The notes beneath the pieces are model-generated. The model was not told the origin of the DNA and did no database searches. It saw nothing but the letters and a program-made list of their open reading frames with translations. A DNA stretch of 7,389 nucleotides from positions 1 through 7,389 of the forward strand of contig CALCEK010000275.1 of NCBI GenBank assembly GCA_937900125.1, given 5' to 3'. This document shows, one piece after another, positions 1 to 6,122 of this stretch. Source of the DNA: an uncultured Treponema sp. (lineage in GTDB: Bacteria > Spirochaetota > Spirochaetia > Treponematales > Treponemataceae). Each line of letters starts with the position of its first letter. Within the stretch, counting starts at the first letter, position 1. A program made the position numbers and the translations under genes.

Positions 1-41
1 TCTGGACGCTAATTTTGTAAATTTTGCATTTTAAATACTAT

Positions 42-47
42 TATAAT
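42..47 (+). promoter_or_regulatory. Possible -10 box (TATAAT) near the comF start
   Basis: A perfect TATAAT lies at 42-47, but no convincing -35 is found 16-18 bases upstream (the nearest, TTGTAA at 15-20, is 21 bases away). If it is used, transcription would begin near 54, past the ATG at 51, and translation would have to begin at ATG 111. In DNA this A+T-rich the match may be chance. Confidence 0.25.
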
Positions 48-50
48 TGT

Positions 51-821
51 ATGAACAATGCTATTTTAAAACGATTTTCAGTTTATTCAGAAATAAAAGC
101 TAGAACGCTTATGCGGGATTCCTTTTTTTCACTTTGCGGCGGGAATGAATGCCTGCGGTGTGGAAGTAAAAAAGGTTTACTTTGCAAACAATGCGAAAAT
201 TCTTTTACAAATGATTTTTCAAAAATAAGTGCGTTGCGTTGTTCAGTTTGCGGAAAAGAGTTAATTTCAGAATCAGAAACTTGTCTTTCATGCCGAGAAA
301 ACCCCATCCTAAAATCAATAGAAAAAGCTTTTCCTATTTATCCGTATCGTATGTGGAATAAAAAATTGCTTTTGGATTGGAAAATTAAAGGGGAACGCTC
401 GCTTTCGCCAATTTTTGCAAAAACTGTTCATAATGCGCTAAAATCAACAGGTTTTCCATCTGTAATAGTTCCAATTCCACCGCGTCCATTAAAAATTTTT
501 CTTAATGGCTGGGACCAAGTTCAAGAATTAGCTTATTTTTTAAACACCCTATACGGATATAAAGTATTAAAGCTTTTAAAAAGAAATTCGCGCGAACAGC
601 AAAAAAAGAAAAATCGTGAAGGTAGACTTTTAACAACAGAAGGTTCTTATTCGCTTTCAAAAAATGCTTTAGAATTTGCTAAAAAAAATAAAGTGCCTAA
701 TTCTGTTGTTTTACTTGATGATATTATGACGACTGGGGCTACCATTGAATGTTGCGCCCGACTTTTAAAACGGCTTGGAATCAGAAAAGTTTATGCACTT
801 TCACTTTTTATAGTAGACTAG
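51..821 (+). CDS. ComF-family zinc-ribbon phosphoribosyltransferase-like protein
   Basis: This is a ComF/GntX-type protein of 256 residues from the ATG at 51. The N-terminal part has two zinc-ribbon-like cysteine groups: CxxC pairs at residues 34/37 and 45/48, then 64/67 and 78/81, the same eight-cysteine layout as Bacillus ComFC. The C-terminal half is a type I phosphoribosyltransferase fold with a clear PRPP-binding motif at about 219-233 (VVLLDDIMTTGAT). The family's VPIP...GFNQ motif is present as VPIPPRP...NGWDQ, followed by the basic Q-K-K-K-N-R-E segment. ComF proteins are needed for uptake of transforming DNA in several naturally competent bacteria; the enzymatic reaction is unsettled, and no other competence gene is in this window. 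The start is uncertain: neither ATG 51 nor ATG 111 has a visible Shine-Dalgarno site, and the in-frame TTG at 24 is less likely. ATG 111 would leave about 13 residues before the first zinc cysteine, also normal for the family. The end is certain. Confidence 0.88.
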   Translation: MNNAILKRFSVYSEIKARTLMRDSFFSLCGGNECLRCGSKKGLLCKQCENSFTNDFSKISALRCSVCGKELISESETCLSCRENPILKSIEKAFPIYPYRMWNKKLLLDWKIKGERSLSPIFAKTVHNALKSTGFPSVIVPIPPRPLKIFLNGWDQVQELAYFLNTLYGYKVLKLLKRNSREQQKKKNREGRLLTTEGSYSLSKNALEFAKKNKVPNSVVLLDDIMTTGATIECCARLLKRLGIRKVYALSLFIVD

Positions 822-831
822 AACGTTTTCT

Positions 832-840
832 TGGTATAAA
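832..840 (+). promoter_or_regulatory. Probable extended -10 promoter for cheW
   Basis: TGGTATAAA at 832-840 fits the extended -10 pattern TGnTATAAT with one mismatch. The overlapping TAAAAT at 837-842 also has a partial -35, TAGACT at 814-819, 17 bases upstream. Transcription would begin near 847, giving a leader of about 40 bases before the cheW ATG. This would let cheW be expressed separately from the comF-like gene that ends at 821. Confidence 0.42.
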
Positions 841-886
841 ATAAGGTAGTCACTCAATTTAGATGCATCTTTAGAAGGAGAAAGAC

Positions 887-1375
887 ATGGCCGAAGAAAG
901 TACACAATTTCAGCTGGTAACATTTCAACTAGGCGATGAGTTGTATGGTGTTGACATTATGGACGTAAAAGAAATTGTAAAAGTCCAAAATGTGCGTCCA
1001 ATTCCCAACGCTCCCTATTATGTTGAAGGAATCATAAATCTGCGTAGTGAAATAATTCCTATTATCAATCTTCATAAACGTTTTCATATAAAGAAATTAG
1101 TTTCAACAAGTGAAATAGACGAATTAGAAGAAGACGAAGGCGGTTTTATAATCCTTGATATTGAAGGAAATAAAATCGGTATTATTATCGACCGCATTGC
1201 AAGAGTTGTTCTTGTTGAAAAAGGTGATATAAAACCTCCTCCACAGATGTTGAGCGGTATTGGAACGGAATATATTCAAGGCGTTGTTCGCCAAGATTCT
1301 ACCTACCTTATCATTCTTGATACTCGTCGATTGTTTAGTGCTAAAGAATTGCAAAAAATTATTCCCGATGTGTAA
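887..1375 (+). CDS. cheW: Chemotaxis coupling protein CheW
   Basis: CheW is the cytoplasmic adaptor that links methyl-accepting chemotaxis receptors to the histidine kinase CheA in the polar signalling array. The 162-residue protein is a single CheW domain with no response-regulator or kinase extension. Recognisable family blocks are the opening strand VTFQLGDELYGVDI (about 11-24), the IPNAP.YVEGIINLR block (39-53) carrying the conserved receptor/CheA-interface arginine R53, IIPIINL (56-62), the GNKIGIIIDRI block (94-104), and the closing LIILDTRRLF (141-150). The usual NLRG is NLRS here. An acidic stretch at 74-84 (S-E-I-D-E-L-E-E-D-E) is a loop between strands. The start is well supported by AGAAGGAG at 873-880, six bases before ATG. 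It is not next to cheA, cheY or receptor genes in this window, so it is a stand-alone cheW; treponemes typically carry more than one. Confidence 0.95.
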   Translation: MAEESTQFQLVTFQLGDELYGVDIMDVKEIVKVQNVRPIPNAPYYVEGIINLRSEIIPIINLHKRFHIKKLVSTSEIDELEEDEGGFIILDIEGNKIGIIIDRIARVVLVEKGDIKPPPQMLSGIGTEYIQGVVRQDSTYLIILDTRRLFSAKELQKIIPDV

Positions 1376-1385
1376 TTCTAAAAAC

Positions 1386-1488
1386 TAAGGAATTACTGAT
1401 TAACTCACACTCTATTTTATTGAGCGTTTATGCGTTGCCTATAAAATTTTATATGGCAAGGTTAAATTTGTTTAATCAGTGTTCCTTA
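1386..1488. repeat. 103-base inverted-repeat element (MITE-like or structured RNA)
   Basis: The left arm at 1386-1403 reads TAAGGAATTACTGATTAA. The reverse complement of the right arm at 1472-1488 is TAAGGAACACTGATTAA. The arms match at 16 positions, with only TT versus C differing in the middle. They enclose 68 bases that include a second palindrome at 1435-1459. Both outer ends are TA, as left by transposons that insert at TA, so a non-autonomous miniature element is possible. A folded untranslated RNA with an outer stem and inner hairpin is the alternative. No coding potential is convincing inside it. It starts 10 bases after the cheW stop and ends 101 bases before the next gene. It lacks the run of Ts expected of a simple terminator on the + strand. 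Confidence 0.6.
1435..1459. repeat. Inner palindrome, TTGCC-(14-base palindrome)-T-GGCAA
   Basis: TATAAAATTTTATA at 1440-1453 is a perfect 14-base palindrome, flanked by TTGCC on the left and GGCAA on the right with a single bulged T at 1454. As RNA it would fold into a mostly A-U hairpin clamped by G-C pairs. As DNA it could be a two-fold operator or part of a mobile element. The following bases (GGTTAAATTTGTTT) are only moderately T-rich, so a terminator role for cheW is weak. Confidence 0.55.
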
Positions 1489-1589
1489 AAAAAAGAAACG
1501 ATTGATTTTACGCCTACGAGAAAACTTCATTTTTCAAACAGGTTTATTGTCTTTTGTAACTTTGGCAAAAGCGAGCGGAGGATTTAAAA

Positions 1590-2702
1590 ATGATTCAGAC
1601 CTATAGTCCCACAATCCGTCGGAAAGAGATGGAAGCTGTACTTACTTGTATGGTTGATGAACGCTTGGGACCTGGCGAGATGAATGTTCGATTGGTGCAG
1701 TTGATAAAAGAAAATATGGGATGTGCGGGTGCTGTTGCCCTACGAAGTCCTTCTGTTGCGTTGTATTACGCGCTAAAGGCTCTTGCAATTCCAGAAGGCG
1801 CAACCGTTATGTTGAGCGCACTTTCTCCGTCTTGGCAAATTATAACTCTTGAACGTTTAGGTTATAAAGTTATTGTACTTGATGTTTCTGAAGAAAATGG
1901 GTTGGTCACTTTTGAACAAATAGAAAATGGTGTAAAAGAGGGCGGAAGTGTTTTGCTTTTAGGAGAGCAAATGGGAATCCTTCCTGATATTGATCCGATT
2001 CTTTCTTTGGGAATACATATAATAGAAGATATTTCACAATCTGCATTTGCTTCTTATCCTTCTGTGGAGAATGTTGAACTTCAGGATAAACAAAAATCTC
2101 AAACTGAAAACACCACTTCGGAATCCCCTGCCCAAACAGATGTCCTTGGAAAAAAAGCTGGAATGTATGCTTCTTACGCTATTTTAGGAATGGAAGAAAC
2201 AGATATTATTACCGCTGGCGGGGGTGCGGTTTTAATAGCTCCGAATCGCAAAGAATGGACTGCTTTAAATGACCTTTTAAAACTTGCTCCATCTACTGAT
2301 TTTTTCCCAGATATGAATGCGGCATTGGCTTTTGTTGAAGTAAAGGAATTTTCTAGAAACGAAGAAACTCGCCGTGAGTTTTACGAATCTTATAGCAGAG
2401 CAATTTTATCTGGACGACATAAAACTTTTTTACGACCTGCGGGTGCTTTGTCTACAATATATTCTTTTCCGCTTGTCCTAAACTCTGGTTTTAAAGATGT
2501 AAAATCTTACGCCCAAAGAAAAGGAATCGAAGTTCGGCAAGCTTATGAGAATTCAGTTATTGCATTAAGGCAAGATGAATATTCCGCTTCTTGCATTTGT
2601 GCAAAATCTTTATTGCTAAGGTGCGCACTTTTCCCGCTTTATCCGCGTTTAGGAAAAAAGGACGTGGCTGGAATTATAAAAGTTTTGTCGTCATTACCAT
2701 AA
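1590..2702 (+). CDS. DegT/DnrJ/EryC1-fold protein, apparently lacking the catalytic lysine
   Basis: This 370-residue protein has the length and layout of the DegT/DnrJ/EryC1/StrS family, the PLP-dependent sugar aminotransferases of surface polysaccharide synthesis. The visible order is the N-terminal LGPGE region (about 26-30), the VALRSPSVALYYALKAL block (48-64) where members have a serine-glycine-threonine PLP-phosphate loop, IIEDISQSA (144-152) with the pyridine-binding aspartate D147 and following Q150, the TAGGGAV turn (208-214, usually GEGGAV), and a typical C-terminal domain ending FPLYPRLGKKDV (348-359). The family lysine normally lies about four residues before the glycine turn; here the position is T204, and no lysine occurs between K189 and K221. 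The loop SGT is also changed to SPS. Normal transamination is therefore doubtful; a dehydratase-like or non-enzymatic role is possible. An S/T/Q/E-rich insertion lies at about 158-189. The start is set by GGAGGA at 1577-1582, seven bases before ATG. Confidence 0.8.
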   Translation: MIQTYSPTIRRKEMEAVLTCMVDERLGPGEMNVRLVQLIKENMGCAGAVALRSPSVALYYALKALAIPEGATVMLSALSPSWQIITLERLGYKVIVLDVSEENGLVTFEQIENGVKEGGSVLLLGEQMGILPDIDPILSLGIHIIEDISQSAFASYPSVENVELQDKQKSQTENTTSESPAQTDVLGKKAGMYASYAILGMEETDIITAGGGAVLIAPNRKEWTALNDLLKLAPSTDFFPDMNAALAFVEVKEFSRNEETRREFYESYSRAILSGRHKTFLRPAGALSTIYSFPLVLNSGFKDVKSYAQRKGIEVRQAYENSVIALRQDEYSASCICAKSLLLRCALFPLYPRLGKKDVAGIIKVLSSLP

Positions 2703-2755
2703 ATGTTATTTTTAGAGTTTTCTTTTTTGCGTTTTGCCCGCTGATTCTCTATAAA

Positions 2756-2761
2756 AGGTGA
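2756..2761 (+). promoter_or_regulatory. Shine-Dalgarno site that fixes the nadK start
   Basis: AAAAGGTGA at 2753-2761 matches the 3' end of 16S rRNA. Aligned that way, its GG is five bases from ATG 2764, an ordinary distance. The in-frame GTG at 2758 lies inside this site and has no site of its own, so ATG 2764 is the likely start. Confidence 0.65.
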
Positions 2762-2763
2762 AT

Positions 2764-3618
2764 ATGAATACGTGCCTTATAGTAGTAAATACATTTAAAA
2801 AAGAAGCGATTTTCTTAAAGGAAGAAATTCGTGTTTTTCTTGAGGAAAAGTCAATTTCGACAAAAATCTATACATATGACGGGCGTACTGCAAGCAAAAA
2901 CGCATCATTACCGCTTTCTTTTTCAGTCGATTTTGTTATAACGCTTGGTGGCGATGGAACTGTTTTGTTTGCAAGCCGAAGTTGCGCCCCATTACAAATC
3001 CCCGTTTTTGCAATAAATTTGGGAGAATTTGGTTTTTTGGCTGGAGTTGATGTTTCTATCTGGAAAAGCGTTCTTTCGGATTTTATTGATGGAAAAATCT
3101 CTGGCGTTGAACGTTCCCTTGTTTTGTGTGAAGTTTTACGGGACGGGAATACAATTTTTTCTTCTGCGGGATTAAATGACGTTGTAATTTCTAGCACGGC
3201 ATCAACAAGACTTATAAATCTGAGTGTCGCTTACAATCACGCACTTTTAGGACCATTTAAGGCAAATGGAATCATTGTTTCAACCGCTACAGGTTCTACT
3301 GCATATTCCGCTGCGGCTGGAGGTCCTATTATTGACCCATCGCTTGACGCTCTTGTTTTAACACCTATATCTTCGTTTAGTCTTTCTGCTCGACCGCTCG
3401 TTTTTTCTTCAAAAGGAGAAATCGCAATTACAGTTCTCCCATCTCGCGAAAAAGTAGGACTTTCTGTTGATGGTCAAATAGATTGCGATTTACAAACAAA
3501 AGATGTTATAATATTATATGTGCCATCTTACAAAGCTAGACTTATTTGTTCTAGTCAAGAAAAATTTTATTCAGCTTTACAAAGCAAATTAAATTGGGCA
3601 GGAGGTCCGCGTGCTTGA
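2764..3618 (+). CDS. nadK: NAD kinase
   Basis: NAD kinase (ATP- or polyphosphate-dependent) phosphorylates NAD to NADP in the cytoplasm and is the only route to NADP. The 284-residue protein from ATG 2764 shows the family motifs in order: GGDGT at 62-66, NLGEFGFLAGV at 85-95, LNDVVIS at 137-143 (usually N-E), the glycine/serine-rich IIVSTATGSTAYSAAAGGP at 170-188, then LTPISSFSLSARPLVF at 199-214 and LSVDGQ near 233-238. Two conservative differences stand out: N-D instead of N-E, and FKANG instead of the common (A/S)DG just before the VST segment. Neither removes the GGDGT catalytic core. Its last codons carry the recN Shine-Dalgarno site and start, overlapping recN by 8 bases. nadK next to recN is also seen in E. 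coli. It is the first gene of the tight four-gene block. A longer form from GTG 2758 (286 residues) is possible but less likely. Confidence 0.95.
   Translation: MNTCLIVVNTFKKEAIFLKEEIRVFLEEKSISTKIYTYDGRTASKNASLPLSFSVDFVITLGGDGTVLFASRSCAPLQIPVFAINLGEFGFLAGVDVSIWKSVLSDFIDGKISGVERSLVLCEVLRDGNTIFSSAGLNDVVISSTASTRLINLSVAYNHALLGPFKANGIIVSTATGSTAYSAAAGGPIIDPSLDALVLTPISSFSLSARPLVFSSKGEIAITVLPSREKVGLSVDGQIDCDLQTKDVIILYVPSYKARLICSSQEKFYSALQSKLNWAGGPRA
3600..3606 (+). promoter_or_regulatory. recN Shine-Dalgarno site inside nadK
   Basis: AGGAGGT at 3600-3606 is a near-perfect ribosome binding site, five bases (counted from GGAGG) before the GTG at 3611. It lies within the last codons of nadK (encoding Gly-Gly). 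It supports the GTG start and indicates translational coupling of recN to nadK. Confidence 0.8.
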
Positions 3619-5311
3619 AGAACTTGACATTCATAATTTTGCCCTAATTGACCATGTTCATCTTGAATTTTCGCCTGGATTTACCGTTTTAAGTGGCGAA
3701 ACTGGAGCAGGAAAATCAATCTTGATAGGAAGCCTTGCATTTTTACTTGGAGGGAAGGCGGGTCTTGAGCAAATTCGAACTGGTGAAAAAGAAGCAAGTG
3801 TTTCTGGTGTATTTTTCTTAAAAAATGCTGAATCTGTGGAATGGTTGACCGAACACGATATTTCTTGCGAAGAAAATCGCATTTTGCTCCGCAGAGTTAT
3901 TCGGGATTCTGGAAAATCGTCCTGTTGGATTGGGGGCATTCCAGTTACAAAAGCAGATTTGCTATCGTTTTCTAGCTATCTTGTAGACCTTCATGGGCAG
4001 CATGAGCAACAGTCGCTTATGAAAGTTGTAGAACATCGGCGTTATCTTGATATGTATGCCGATATTGTTGACGAAGTTGATAGTTTTAAAGCGGAATATG
4101 CGGAATTAGTTGAGCGTCGGCACGTTTTGCAAAAAATTGATACGGGCGAAGCGGAACGAGAGCGAGAAATCGATATGCTTTCTTTTGCTATACAAGAAAT
4201 TAGTGAAGCTCAACTAAAAGTAGGCGAGGACGAAGAACTTGTTGCGGAAGAAAACAAACTTTCTTCATTTGAAAAACTATACAGTGATATAGAAGAAGCT
4301 TCCGCGCTTTTAGACGGTTCGGAGGGAGATGGCATTTTAAGTCTTTTTAAAAGATTAAATGCGAGTATGGGACACGCAGCTTCTCTTGACCGCGAACTTG
4401 AAAATCTTGACAGCCGAATACAATCTTCATTTTATGAATTAGATGATATTTCGCAGGAAATTCGGCATTATTCCCAAAGTCTTATTTTTGACCCCGAAAA
4501 ACTTACCGAAGTGCAGGAACGTTTAGCCTTGCTTTATAAGCTCAAGAAAAAATATGCTTCTTCTGTAAATGCGCCAATTTCAGAAGTTATTGGATATGGT
4601 GAAAATGCAAAAGAAAAACTTAAAAAATTGTCAGGCGAACAAATAAATCGGGAAGAATTAGAAAAAATAATTGTTGCCTTAGAAAAAGATGTTTATACAA
4701 AGGCAAAATCCATAAGTTCAAAGCGCAAAATAGCCTCTCAAAAAATGGCCAAAGCGGTTGAGGAGATTCTTGCAACTCTTGGAATGGCAAATGCACGTTT
4801 TTGTGTGCAGATTGTGGAAAAAGACGGCGATGACTTAGTTCAAAAATGCGGACCTTATGGAATGGATAATATCGAATTTCTTATCAGTGCGAATCCTGGC
4901 TCTCCAATGCTTCCGCTTGCACGAATTGCCTCTGGCGGTGAATTGAGTCGCGTTATGTTAGCACTTAAGACTATTTTAAGTAATGCAGATTTGGCGGATA
5001 CACTTATATTTGACGAAATTGACACAGGAATCGGGGGCGAAATAGCTATATCACTTGGCAGTCACATGAAAAATTTAGCGTCAACAAAACAGATTTTATG
5101 TATTACACATCTAGCGAGCATTGCTGTTTTTGCCGATAATCAATTAAAAATAAAAAAAGGTGTAGCTGCAAATACAACTTCTACACAAGTTGTACAGGTG
5201 CAAGGGGACGATAGAGTAAAAGAAATTGCTCGAATGTTGTCTGGAGATAGCGATTCTGAACAATCGCTTGAACACGCAGCGGCTATGCTTAAAAAATTTG
5301 GAGAGCGGTAA
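3611..5311 (+). CDS. recN: DNA repair ATPase RecN
   Basis: RecN is an SMC-like ATPase that acts with RecA in recombinational repair of double-strand breaks, associating with DNA ends and the nucleoid. The 566-residue protein is full length for the family (about 550-580). The N-terminal ATPase half has the FALIDHVHLEF opening and a Walker A GETGAGKS at 29-36. The RecN-typical HGQHEQQSL sits at 128-136. A long charged helical region, about 150-385, forms the coiled-coil arm. The C-terminal ATPase half has the ABC signature SGGELSR at 441-447, Walker B LIFDEIDTGIGG at 465-476 and the switch histidine in CITHLAS at 497-503. All catalytic motifs are intact. It starts with GTG, overlaps nadK by 8 bases and shares one base (TAATG) with the next gene. 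There is no room for its own promoter, and I see no LexA-type box upstream of nadK, so SOS control like that of enteric recN is not evident. Confidence 0.97.
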   Translation: MLEELDIHNFALIDHVHLEFSPGFTVLSGETGAGKSILIGSLAFLLGGKAGLEQIRTGEKEASVSGVFFLKNAESVEWLTEHDISCEENRILLRRVIRDSGKSSCWIGGIPVTKADLLSFSSYLVDLHGQHEQQSLMKVVEHRRYLDMYADIVDEVDSFKAEYAELVERRHVLQKIDTGEAEREREIDMLSFAIQEISEAQLKVGEDEELVAEENKLSSFEKLYSDIEEASALLDGSEGDGILSLFKRLNASMGHAASLDRELENLDSRIQSSFYELDDISQEIRHYSQSLIFDPEKLTEVQERLALLYKLKKKYASSVNAPISEVIGYGENAKEKLKKLSGEQINREELEKIIVALEKDVYTKAKSISSKRKIASQKMAKAVEEILATLGMANARFCVQIVEKDGDDLVQKCGPYGMDNIEFLISANPGSPMLPLARIASGGELSRVMLALKTILSNADLADTLIFDEIDTGIGGEIAISLGSHMKNLASTKQILCITHLASIAVFADNQLKIKKGVAANTTSTQVVQVQGDDRVKEIARMLSGDSDSEQSLEHAAAMLKKFGER

Positions 5312-6114
5312 TGGCAAATATAACGAATGAAGCAAGGTCTGAATTTTCTGCAGCGGCAAAAATTGTTAAGGAACGGATAAATGAATCGCTCAAAAAAGAA
5401 AAAGAAATGCTTTCTCTTATGCGGCAGGACAATTCTGGTGTAGAGTATAAAAAAATTACTCTTGCAGAAGAAATGATTTATGTTGCCACTCTATACATTT
5501 CAATAAATACAATTTCGCTAAAAATGCTAGAAACAAAAAATAATGATGCCTTAAATGATTCTCGGAAAACAATTTACAAGGCGATTATTTATCTTGAAGA
5601 GGTCGTTTCTAATGTGGTCGATTGCCCTTACAGCGAACTTGAGGGGCGGCTTACGCAAATAAGCAATGTTCCGCTAGAAAAACGATATTATTTGATAAGA
5701 AAACTAGGACTTGTTATACAAATGCTCGTGGAAGCTTTTGGTGATAATTCAAAGTGGAAGTGGTCGTTTATAGAGCTTCGCGGGCGATTTGTGGTAATTG
5801 CCAAAAATTTTATTGATATGAAGCAAGCCGCAAAGGATTATTTTGACCCGCGTTCCGCCGATTACGACAATACAGTTTTGTATGTTCGACAAATTCGCAA
5901 ATTGCTCGAAAAATCTGCAATGGAATATCGTGATAAATATGAAATTTCTACAAGACGCATTGACGATATGAGACAGGCAATCAATTTTTTAATTGCAGAA
6001 CGCCGTGTCGCAATGGTTTTAGGCGATAAAGATGACGCGGAAGAAATCCGCAAAAAAGCATTGGTGTGGAAAACAAAAATGGAAGCTGACCAAAAACTAT
6101 TGCGCAGTAAGTAG
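5311..6114 (+). CDS. All-helical hypothetical protein downstream of recN
   Basis: I do not recognise a characterised family in this 267-residue protein. It is hydrophilic and predominantly helical by eye. A charged N-terminal helix (about 8-38) with heptad-like spacing is followed by a more hydrophobic helix (50-74), helices around 80-103 and 122-143, and a tryptophan-containing patch (W149, W151) leading into a basic/aromatic segment (156-178). The C-terminal third (187-265) is highly charged and could form a coiled coil. There is one cysteine (C105), no signal peptide, no membrane span, no nucleotide-binding loop and no obvious metal-ligand set, so a cytoplasmic structural or adaptor role is more likely than an enzyme, but this is inference. 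The start is supported by GGAG at 5300-5303, seven bases before ATG, and by the TAATG overlap with recN. The stop codon is part of the Shine-Dalgarno site (AGGAG at 6113-6117) of the next gene, so it is coupled to both neighbours. Confidence 0.85.
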   Translation: MANITNEARSEFSAAAKIVKERINESLKKEKEMLSLMRQDNSGVEYKKITLAEEMIYVATLYISINTISLKMLETKNNDALNDSRKTIYKAIIYLEEVVSNVVDCPYSELEGRLTQISNVPLEKRYYLIRKLGLVIQMLVEAFGDNSKWKWSFIELRGRFVVIAKNFIDMKQAAKDYFDPRSADYDNTVLYVRQIRKLLEKSAMEYRDKYEISTRRIDDMRQAINFLIAERRVAMVLGDKDDAEEIRKKALVWKTKMEADQKLLRSK

Positions 6115-6122
6115 GAGAGCCG

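Noticed and set aside
1386..1488. Reading the inverted-repeat element as an ordinary intrinsic terminator for cheW.
   Set aside because: The outer stem encloses 68 bases and is followed by a run of As on the + strand; on the - strand the downstream T content is weak and no gene needs ending there.
1453..1587. A 44-codon ORF (ATG 1453 to TAA 1585-1587) in the gap between cheW and the DegT-like gene; its frame is open further upstream.
   Set aside because: It has no Shine-Dalgarno site, starts inside the A+T palindrome, crosses the right inverted-repeat arm, and has no recognisable protein character; probably a chance open frame.
2727..2755. A possible promoter before nadK: TTGCGT at 2727-2732 and TATAAA at 2750-2755 with a 17-base spacer.
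   Set aside because: Transcription would begin at about 2762, leaving almost no leader and removing the nadK Shine-Dalgarno site; the -35 match is only 3 of 6.
2758..2763. GTG 2758 as the nadK start, giving 286 residues.
   Set aside because: The GTG is part of the Shine-Dalgarno sequence itself and has no upstream site; ATG 2764 is correctly spaced.
2868..3197. Open frames on the minus strand (the longest opposite nadK, others opposite comF, cheW, recN and the last two genes).
   Set aside because: All lie opposite strongly supported + strand genes, and their translations show no family motifs; they are shadows of the real genes.
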